A stretch of 5,168 nucleotides of DNA from NCBI GenBank assembly GCA_001873675.1, contig MNZP01000009.1, positions 11,131 through 16,298 of the forward strand. Direction: 5' to 3'. The translations under genes and the position numbers were made by a program. Shown here piece after piece: positions 1-5,053 of the stretch. The DNA is from Syntrophaceae bacterium CG2_30_49_12. GTDB taxonomy: Bacteria; Desulfobacterota; Syntrophia; Syntrophales; CG2-30-49-12. Under the pieces are notes generated by a model. It did not search any database. It had not been told where the DNA came from and was given only the letters and a program-made list of their open reading frames with translations. The first letter of the stretch is position 1. Each line of letters opens with the position of its first letter.

Positions 1-739
1 ATTCTTCCACGTAATAAGATACGATATTGGTGTGATTCCACTGGGGCATATTCCGGCAGCAGAATTTTATAAACTCCGCCATAAGCTTAAAGGCACTTTT
101 GGAAGGAAAGGCAACGTTGCCCACAAAAGCAAAAGACCAGAGCCAATTCATGCTGTTGCCGTAAACTTTTGTTATGGGGATACCCCTTTTTTCAAGATAG
201 GCAACGTACAGCGCTATCTGGACCAGGGTGGCACGGCAGATGTTGTGGACAACCGATACTTTCGTAAGATCAATATCGTGAAAAAGGTAATCAAAATCAT
301 CCTGCGTCGCGAAATGACAACCCGCATGTCCCACCCTTCCTTTTACTTCCGGATCATCAGGATCGTAACCTGCCTTCGCTACCAGGTCGAACACCAGGTT
401 ATAGGCATCCTTGCCAAAATAACCCCTGGCTCCCATTTCTTTTAAAAGATCCATTCTTTCCCGGGTTTGTTCCGGCAAGCCATAACCCAAAACCAGATTG
501 TTAAACCAGGGCGTAAATTGATACTGCACCGGGTATATCCCTCTTGTATAAGGATAACCCCCCGGCATCTCCGGTTTAAAACCAACCTCTTCCAGATCTC
601 TTGCTGTATAAACGGATTTCACCTGGATACCGGAATCCGTAGCAGCTTGAAACTCTTTGCCTTTGTAAAGCTTGTCGTATGACTCTTTCCACTCCGCTCT
701 CAACTTGTCCTCTTCCTCTAAGAATTCTTTTTTAAACAT
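1..739 (-). CDS. Methylmalonyl-CoA mutase-type large subunit, N-terminal half (gene runs off the left edge)
   Basis: This open frame of 246 codons has no stop before the window edge. It matches the N-terminal half of the coenzyme-B12-dependent acyl-CoA mutase TIM barrel, whose enzymes rearrange carbon skeletons of acyl-CoA esters in the cytoplasm. Landmarks are YPYTRGIYPVQY (residues 62-73; family TRG-x-YPxxY), VFDL...GYDPDDP (116-130), the HDIDLTKVSV segment (154-163) and MPQWNHTNIVSYY (231-243). By my alignment to Propionibacterium MutB, Arg82, Tyr89, Asn236 and Tyr243 are kept as R66, Y73, N235 and Y242. Thr195, Gln197, Arg207 and His244 become Asn, Met, Gly and Tyr. The QNDILKE motif is lost. 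Classical methylmalonyl-CoA activity is therefore doubtful; it may be a mutase for another acyl-CoA or a non-catalytic partner subunit. The start at 739 is chosen because GGGAGG sits 7 nt upstream; an ATG at 743 is out of frame and stops after three codons. It lies 87 nt downstream of a truncated paralog. Family is confident, substrate unknown. Confidence 0.88.
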   Translation of the reverse strand, partial: MFKKEFLEEEDKLRAEWKESYDKLYKGKEFQAATDSGIQVKSVYTARDLEEVGFKPEMPGGYPYTRGIYPVQYQFTPWFNNLVLGYGLPEQTRERMDLLKEMGARGYFGKDAYNLVFDLVAKAGYDPDDPEVKGRVGHAGCHFATQDDFDYLFHDIDLTKVSVVHNICRATLVQIALYVAYLEKRGIPITKVYGNSMNWLWSFAFVGNVAFPSKSAFKLMAEFIKFCCRNMPQWNHTNIVSYYVEE

Positions 740-826
740 CCATGATCCTCCCTTTTTTAAATATTGTCACAACTGTCCCAATGTTAGTAGTAATTCCTGT
801 GAAAATTTTTATGGGAAAATTTGACC
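740..826 (-). other. Intergenic gap between the two mutase genes
   Basis: This 87-nt AT-rich spacer follows the TAG stop at 829-827. It holds the ribosome binding site of the next gene. The only fold I see is a weak A/T stem (AAATTTT and AAAATTT arms, about 802-823), with no GC-rich stem plus T-run, so I do not call a terminator. Same orientation and no terminator suggest co-transcription of the two mutase genes. Confidence 0.45.
747..752 (-). promoter_or_regulatory. Ribosome binding site that fixes the start of the left-edge mutase gene
   Basis: On the minus strand this reads GGGAGG. Its 7-nt spacing to the ATG at 739-737 is normal. The overlapping ATG at 743-741 would be only 3 nt away and opens a frame that stops at once (ATG GAT GTT TAA). 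The site therefore decides between the two adjacent start codons. Confidence 0.7.
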
Positions 827-1714
827 CTAAGAGAAGGGGTAACTCCTTTCTCCTAAGAGATCATAATCTAAACCATCTTTCATCCGTAATACTCCCACTA
901 TTTCAGCGAATGTGGCATGAGCTTTTACAGCTTCGAAAGCGCAGGGTACCAAATCAACTCCTTCTATTTCCGCGGCTCTACTTAAATCCTCTAAAGCTTT
1001 TTTGACCTTTTGCATATCTCGTCTCTCTTTAAATCTTTTGTAACGAGAAATATACTTTGTAACCTCATCTCTTATATCAGGGACCCTAATTTCTGTCTCT
1101 TCTTCTTCAGCAAAGCAATTAACTCCCACACGCACCCTCTCCCCGCTTTCTACTTTCCTTTGTCTTTCTATTGCTCCTTGCCTTAATTGAGAACGAATCC
1201 AATCTTTCTCAATTGCTGCCAGCCAACCTCCCATTTGCTCTATTCTATCCACCGTAGCTAAAATTTCTTCTTCGATTCTATTGGTTAGCCACTCCACATA
1301 GTAAGAACCACCCAGAGGATCAGCCACTCGAGGGATACCGGATTCATAGCGTATAACTTGCTGTGTCCTGAGAGCTAACTTTGCCGCTTCTTCTGTAGGG
1401 GGACACCATGCTTCATCATAGGAGCAAGTCTGTATACCCGAAGCGCCGCTGAGAACACCGATTAAGGTTGTCAGAGTGCCGCGCACTATATTGACTAAAG
1501 GCTGACGTCCCTCCATATAGCTGCCTATCCCACGAGCATAAAACCGCATCGCCATACCCTTAGGGCCGGCGCCGAACTCCTCTTTCATCATCCGTGCCCA
1601 TATCCTTCTTATTGCTCTTATCTTCGCGATATCTTCAAAAAAATCACGACCTGCACTTATATTAGGGCTTATCCTTGGGGCAACAACATTTATGTCTATG
1701 TTTCTTCTTAGCAT
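827..1714 (-). CDS. Methylmalonyl-CoA mutase-type large subunit, C-terminal part; 5'-truncated gene remnant
   Basis: The reading frame encodes the C-terminal part of an acyl-CoA mutase large subunit. From the ATG at 1714 it gives 295 residues, but recognisable mutase sequence begins further upstream in the same frame at about 1801 (DYADAGANAILEGAL, aligned with the family segment GYHIREAGATAVQE). The landmarks are APRISPN then FFEDIAKIRAIRRIWARMM (25-43), EGRQPLVNIVRGT (68-80), SYDEA (98-102), LALRTQQ...YESG (114-126) and DPLGGSYYVEWLT (132-144), which is close to the family signature. A normal tail ends at residue 295 with no B12-binding domain, so the protein would need a separate small subunit. 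The N-terminal half, about 250 residues, is missing because sequence upstream of about 1801-1812 belongs to a substrate-binding protein gene. The ATG at 1714 lacks a convincing ribosome binding site and lies inside the barrel, so a functional product is unlikely. I treat it as a broken gene or an assembly-junction fragment. It is a different paralog from the gene at 739-1. Confidence 0.85.
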   Translation of the reverse strand: MLRRNIDINVVAPRISPNISAGRDFFEDIAKIRAIRRIWARMMKEEFGAGPKGMAMRFYARGIGSYMEGRQPLVNIVRGTLTTLIGVLSGASGIQTCSYDEAWCPPTEEAAKLALRTQQVIRYESGIPRVADPLGGSYYVEWLTNRIEEEILATVDRIEQMGGWLAAIEKDWIRSQLRQGAIERQRKVESGERVRVGVNCFAEEEETEIRVPDIRDEVTKYISRYKRFKERRDMQKVKKALEDLSRAAEIEGVDLVPCAFEAVKAHATFAEIVGVLRMKDGLDYDLLGERSYPFS

Positions 1715-1758
1715 CTCGCGAATAAGCTCTTTAGTACAAGAAATAAGGAGAGCTCCCT

Positions 1759-2364
1759 CTAAAATCGCATTAGCGCCTGCGTCAGCATAGTCTGCAGCAT
1801 CCAGGACAGACCCATTAACTTGGGACAGAGGGCCGCATCCACCTCCCCCCTGGCAAGGGCGGAGAAGACATCTTTCATATCCTTCATGACTGATGTCTTG
1901 ATTTCTTTCCTCTCCCTGAGGATTTCGAGGGGCATGCCTCTATCGTATACGGCGATCTTCCTGCCTTTAAGATCATCCAGTGTAAAGAGGGAAAGGGCAT
2001 CTTTACGGGTGAAGAGGGATAATTCCAGCGTGGAATGGGGATCAGAAAAATCAAATTCCCTGTCCCGTTCCTCACTATAAAGCATCCCCAACAGGGCATC
2101 AACCTTTCCTTTACGGAGGGCGTCTATCGCGAGAGGCCAATCCATCAGCCTTATCTCAATATCCCACCCCTTGATCCTGGCCATTTCCCGCACCAATTCC
2201 ACATCAAACCCCTTCGGCCCACCGGAAGGATCCAGGTACTCGTAAGGGGCAAAACCACTACCCCCGCCAAAGACCACGGTCTTTCCTCGGGCAAAAGGAA
2301 AGGCCTGCGGGGGAATTAGAAGGAGGAGGAAGATGAGGAAGAGGATACAATAAATTTTTTTCAT
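1759..2364 (-). CDS. Exported SBP_bac_3 family ligand-binding domain protein, 3'-truncated
   Basis: The predicted 201-residue product has a signal-peptide-like start: MKK, a hydrophobic core at residues 5-17 and a possible cleavage region near 20-26. An extracytoplasmic solute-binding domain of family 3 (PF00497 type) follows. Visible landmarks are GGGSGFAPYEYLD (33-45), GFDVELVREMARIKGW (52-67), the GKVDALLGMLYSEERDREFDFSDPH stretch (86-110), DLKGRKIAV (131-139) and ARGEVDAAL (171-179). Such domains bind amino acids or other small ligands, either as free binding proteins or as periplasmic sensor heads of histidine kinases and cyclases. Only about 155-160 residues of the usual 220 or so are present. 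Family similarity stops near residue 186, and the last 15 or so residues are an out-of-frame read through the mutase gene. The ATG at 2364 is preferred for its MKK start; an in-frame TTG lies at 2373. It is 13 nt after the carrier stop, so it is probably translated in the same operon. Original full length and function cannot be seen. Confidence 0.8.
   Translation of the reverse strand: MKKIYCILFLIFLLLLIPPQAFPFARGKTVVFGGGSGFAPYEYLDPSGGPKGFDVELVREMARIKGWDIEIRLMDWPLAIDALRKGKVDALLGMLYSEERDREFDFSDPHSTLELSLFTRKDALSLFTLDDLKGRKIAVYDRGMPLEILRERKEIKTSVMKDMKDVFSALARGEVDAALCPKLMGLSWMLQTMLTQALMRF
1798..1816. other. Junction between the truncated SBP gene and the truncated mutase gene
   Basis: On the minus strand, SBP-family coding sequence continues to about codon KLMGL (1821-1807). 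Mutase-like coding sequence begins in another frame at about LDAADYADAG (1804 downwards). The SBP frame then crosses mutase sequence out of frame and stops at 1761-1759. Both genes lose one end here. Base composition changes as well: by hand count, 1801-1860 has 39 of 60 G/C and 1921-1980 has 30 of 60, against 18 of 60 in 1021-1080. No direct repeat, transposon end or att-like site was recognised at the join. It is either a deletion or recombination join or an assembly chimera. Confidence 0.75.
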
Positions 2365-2377
2365 TACCTTCAAACCC

Positions 2378-3847
2378 TTATCCGTTCAATATCGGCATCC
2401 CTAAAATCGGCCAGATGGTAAACAATGCTATCGCCAGAACAATCATCAATAGAACGGAAGGAATAATGCCGTATTTGAAGAATTCGCCCCCGGTAAACTG
2501 CCCCGAAGCGTAGGCGATGGCATTCGGCGCGGCGCCGATCAATAAAAGGAACGGCATACCTGCGGTGACCAGAGAGGCATAAAGCACCGCCTCCGGCGCA
2601 ACATGAAGGTAACTTGCCGTTACCAGAGCGATAGGTAGAGAGATGGCAATTGCCGCGACATTCATGATGAAATTGGTCATGACCAATACAAAAAAAGCAA
2701 TACCTAACACAAATACCGCCCAGTGCGCCTCCTTAAACATGGCCAGCCAGTTGATGGCCAGCCACTGCGCCCCCCCTGTCTTCCAGAGGCAGAAACCTAT
2801 ACTCATGGCGCCGCTGAAGAGGAGAATAATATTCCACGGTATCTCCTCGAGTTCCTTAACCGTAAGCACCCCGAATATAAAGAAGAGAAGGGTTGACACC
2901 AGGATGATGGCAGACCTGTCCAGCGCCTTTAAGGCAGGGACAAAGGACTGGAGAGACATGGTGATTACCACCCCTATCACACAGAGGATAACAACTTTCT
3001 CCTCCCTTCTCATGGGACCAAGTTCAGAGGAGAGACTCTTTACCTGTTCTTTAAGACCGACAATGGTCTTCTTCTCAGGCCTTAAGAAGATCATTAAAAT
3101 AATCCATATTAGAATGACCATGACTATCCCTATCGGGAACATATATTTGGCAAGTTCAAAAAATCCGATCTCCCGGCCGGTAAATTCCTTGAACATACCT
3201 GCTGCCGCAGGCGCTCTCGCCGAGCCTAACATGCTGATAATACTCCCTGCCCCGGCCGAATAGGCCATACCGATAAAGAGGGCCTTACCGAATCTCGTCG
3301 GTCTCTCCCCTTCCCCATACAAAGCATAGATCGTCATCAGGATGGGAAATACAGTAGCCGCGGCTGCCGTATGGGCCATAAAGAGGGGAAGCCCGGCGCT
3401 CATAAGACATACCCCTAATAGTATCATGCTTGTCCTTTCCCCCACTATTTCGAGCATCTTATAGGCAAGACGTCTCGTCAGCCCCGTCTTGGTGAAGGCA
3501 AGACCGACAACTACTGAGCCGAAAATGAACATCACCGCCGGATCCATGAAGTCCCTGAAGGCCTCCTTGGCCGGGCGGATCGCGAAGAGCGCCTGAAAGA
3601 CACCAATAGCTATACTTGTCAAACCGATCGGTACCACTTCAAAGACCCACCAGGTGCCGGCAAGCATGAAAAGGGCAATGGATGCCTTTCCCTCCTTCGA
3701 CAGAGGGAACGCCTTGCCCAGGGGGTCAATGGCATCGTTCCAGGGGGGGGAGAAATAAATGTAAAAGAAAAGTCCCAATCCCAGTAAGATAAAAAATATC
3801 CTCTTCCAGTCGAACTTGATTTTGTCTGTTTTATCCTCGTACGTCAT
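2378..3847 (-). CDS. DASS/SLC13-type (ion transporter superfamily) membrane carrier
   Basis: This intact 489-residue inner-membrane protein has about 11-13 hydrophobic segments (for example 14-32, 54-75, 104-120, 139-157, 231-255, 283-300, 311-329, 336-356, 375-394, 400-412, 459-480). The family architecture is the divalent anion:Na+ symporter (DASS) repeat pair. Supporting motifs are GTWWVFEVVPIGLTS (64-78), the EIPWNIILLFSGAMSIG segment (335-351) and GAAPNAIAYASGQ (438-450), the last matching the family's PPNA loop. DASS members import di- or tricarboxylates, sulfate or related anions with Na+ or H+. Both Ser-Asn-Thr sodium/substrate tips look altered: AHT at 158-160 and MNV at 395-397. The glycine loop after the first repeat reads GSARAPAAAG (208-217), so substrate and coupling ion are uncertain. 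The start at 3847 has AAGGAG 7 nt upstream. It follows the CBS gene after 55 nt and precedes the SBP gene by 13 nt. Confident as a DASS-like carrier, not on substrate. Confidence 0.87.
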   Translation of the reverse strand: MTYEDKTDKIKFDWKRIFFILLGLGLFFYIYFSPPWNDAIDPLGKAFPLSKEGKASIALFMLAGTWWVFEVVPIGLTSIAIGVFQALFAIRPAKEAFRDFMDPAVMFIFGSVVVGLAFTKTGLTRRLAYKMLEIVGERTSMILLGVCLMSAGLPLFMAHTAAAATVFPILMTIYALYGEGERPTRFGKALFIGMAYSAGAGSIISMLGSARAPAAAGMFKEFTGREIGFFELAKYMFPIGIVMVILIWIILMIFLRPEKKTIVGLKEQVKSLSSELGPMRREEKVVILCVIGVVITMSLQSFVPALKALDRSAIILVSTLLFFIFGVLTVKELEEIPWNIILLFSGAMSIGFCLWKTGGAQWLAINWLAMFKEAHWAVFVLGIAFFVLVMTNFIMNVAAIAISLPIALVTASYLHVAPEAVLYASLVTAGMPFLLLIGAAPNAIAYASGQFTGGEFFKYGIIPSVLLMIVLAIALFTIWPILGMPILNG

Positions 3848-3866
3848 CTTGAATCTCCTTATCTGT

Positions 3867-3901
3867 CCTTTGTCTTCTGCCTTCTGTCTTCTGACTTCTG
3901 T
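3867..3901 (-). repeat. Heptanucleotide tandem repeat in the CBS-carrier intergenic gap
   Basis: Directly after the CBS gene stop, the minus strand reads four heptamers of pattern NCAGAAG (ACAGAAG, TCAGAAG, ACAGAAG, GCAGAAG) and a degenerate fifth, ACAAAGG. It ends just before the carrier's ribosome binding site (AAGGAG at 3860-3855). It is a short low-complexity repeat that sets the spacing between the two genes; copy-number change would alter only non-coding sequence. Confidence 0.8.
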
Positions 3902-3902
3902 C

Positions 3903-4433
3903 TTAGTCCTCCAGAATGGCCTCTTTCACAAGCTGGTAAATGTCGGTCAGTCTCAGTATCCCCACCGGTTTCTTCCCCTCTCCGACAACCAGAAGCCCTC
4001 TATGCTCACTGATGAGCATGATGTGAAGGGCATGGCCCAGGACTTCGTTTACGTCCACGGACAGGGCCACGGTGGTCATGAAATCCCGCACTTTTTTGTC
4101 TTTATGGGCCTTGCATCGTTCCAGGAAGGTTTTATCTGGAACGTGAGTCATAATATCGGCCATCTTCGCCCGCATCAGGGGGGAGATATACGAACCGCCG
4201 ATGTCCTTGTAATCCGGTTCGAGACCTCTCAAGATATCGGCCTGGGTAAGTTTTCCCACGATATTACCCTCCACATCCTTAACCAGTATCCCCAGATGCC
4301 TGTATTTTCCCGGCGAGAGTTTCTCGGAACTCTCTTTCATGACCTTCAGCGCTTCCCTGATCGTTGCTTCCTGAGAGACCACAGCGTATTCTTCCAGGGG
4401 AACCATAATATCTCTCACATGCTTCTCTTCCAT
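3903..4433 (-). CDS. Two-CBS-domain regulatory protein
   Basis: The product is a 176-residue soluble cytoplasmic protein made of a CBS-domain pair (Bateman module). The first CBS domain spans about residues 6-70: VRDIMVP (6-12), an EATIREALKVMKE helix (22-34), HLGILVKD (46-53) and the GNIVGKLTQADILRG end (56-70). The second spans about 115-172: VRDFMTT (115-121), HRGLLVV (144-150) and KPVGILRLTDIYQLV (155-169). A linker of about 45 residues separates them. CBS pairs usually bind adenine nucleotides or S-adenosylmethionine and control a partner enzyme or transporter. With no catalytic domain, and lying between a response regulator and a carrier gene, a plausible role is sensing energy status for the carrier or the two-component pathway; that is inference from context. 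The start at 4433 has AAGGAGG 7 nt upstream; an ATG at 4440 is out of frame. It lies 25 nt after the response regulator stop. Confidence 0.88.
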   Translation of the reverse strand: MEEKHVRDIMVPLEEYAVVSQEATIREALKVMKESSEKLSPGKYRHLGILVKDVEGNIVGKLTQADILRGLEPDYKDIGGSYISPLMRAKMADIMTHVPDKTFLERCKAHKDKKVRDFMTTVALSVDVNEVLGHALHIMLISEHRGLLVVGEGKKPVGILRLTDIYQLVKEAILED

Positions 4434-4458
4434 AATCCATCCTCCTTAAGCTGAATGT

Positions 4459-4947
4459 TTACTTTAGTTCCCTATCCATCTCTTTCAGTTTCCGTAATAT
4501 TTCGAGAGGTGAGCCGGGTGCGACCTCAGAGACAATCTCTTTTAACTTTTCACCCTTAAACTTGAGTTTGTTCTGGACGCGTCTCTGATAGGCCTCCCGC
4601 AACACATTCAGTAACGTTTCGAGTTCGCATGGTTTCTCCAGATAACCATAGACGCCGGCCTTAGTGCACTTGATGGCGGAATCAATCGAGCCGTACCCGG
4701 TCAGGATAACCACTTCCATAAATCTGTGTTCCCTCTTCAGGATCTCGAGGACCTCTTCACCCCCTATCCCGGGCATTTTCAGATCAACAAGGGCAATTTC
4801 AAATTCCTGCTTCCGCGCGGCCTCGATCGCCTCCTCCCCGCTGCTTACCGGGGTGACATCGAAATCTCTCATGCTGAGGCGCTTGGAGATGGTCTCCAGA
4901 AACTGTTTTTCATCATCAACTACCAATAGTTTAATCTTATCCGGCAT
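4459..4947 (-). CDS. Receiver-only response regulator (CheY-like domain with short C-terminal tail)
   Basis: The product is a 162-residue cytoplasmic two-component receiver protein. The receiver fold occupies about residues 4-123 with all usual landmarks: acidic pair D11/D12 in LLVVDDE, phospho-acceptor D55 in ALVDLKMPG, T83 in VVILTGYGS and K105 in YLEKP. The TGYG and YLEKP wording resembles receivers of the NtrC class, but no AAA+ or helix-turn-helix output domain follows. A charged tail of about 40 residues (124-162) contains a KLKFKGEKLKEIVSE helix and an SPLEILRKLKEMDREL helix. It may act through protein contacts or phosphorelay instead of DNA binding. It is the first gene of the cluster; the start at 4947 has a strong AAGGAGGTG site 5 nt upstream (4961-4953). 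The partner kinase is not in the window; the truncated SBP-domain gene downstream could be the remains of its sensor part. Confidence 0.9.
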   Translation of the reverse strand: MPDKIKLLVVDDEKQFLETISKRLSMRDFDVTPVSSGEEAIEAARKQEFEIALVDLKMPGIGGEEVLEILKREHRFMEVVILTGYGSIDSAIKCTKAGVYGYLEKPCELETLLNVLREAYQRRVQNKLKFKGEKLKEIVSEVAPGSPLEILRKLKEMDRELK

Positions 4948-5053
4948 AAAAACACCTCCTTGTTTTGTGAACAGAACCGAAAATCTTTTTCCCCCACATT
5001 AAATCCTAGATCGCCCAATACGGTCTACTTGAGCTTATTCTTATGAGGTAATT
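4948..5053 (-). other. Leader region upstream of the response regulator
   Basis: This roughly 106-nt non-coding stretch lies between the palindromic element and the response regulator start and should hold the cluster's promoter. It contains the strong ribosome binding site at 4961-4953. I see no convincing sigma-70 pair: a TAGGAT box near 5006-5011 on the minus strand is a weak -10 candidate without a good -35. I also see no -24/-12 sigma-54 motif, so no promoter is called. Confidence 0.4.

Noticed and set aside
32..1005. Plus-strand open frames at 32-445, 467-682 and 742-1005
   Set aside because: They lie opposite mutase coding sequence on the minus strand that matches the family throughout; the plus-strand translations resemble no family and have no ribosome binding sites I could see.
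1..1801. The two mutase pieces as one gene split by circular permutation or frameshift
   Set aside because: The order is wrong (C-terminal piece upstream of N-terminal piece). Each has its own normal terminus at the 87-nt gap, and where they overlap at the GYHIRE position the residues differ, so they are paralogs.
1759..1812. The last 15 or so residues of the SBP protein as a genuine C-terminus
   Set aside because: The same bases in another frame encode a mutase segment continuous with the downstream barrel sequence, so this tail is an out-of-frame read.
1820..3263. Plus-strand open frames at 1820-2080, 2035-2319 and 2643-3263, and a minus-strand frame at 2102-1884
   Set aside because: All overlap the SBP or carrier genes in other frames and have no recognisable domains; they are shadows.
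3816..5002. Plus-strand open frames at 3816-4454, 4664-5002 and 4726-4929
   Set aside because: They are antisense to the CBS and response regulator genes, whose motifs and ribosome binding sites are clear.
4962..5053. Sigma-54 promoter upstream of the NtrC-like receiver gene
   Set aside because: No GG and GC pair with the right spacing and flanking consensus was found on the minus strand.
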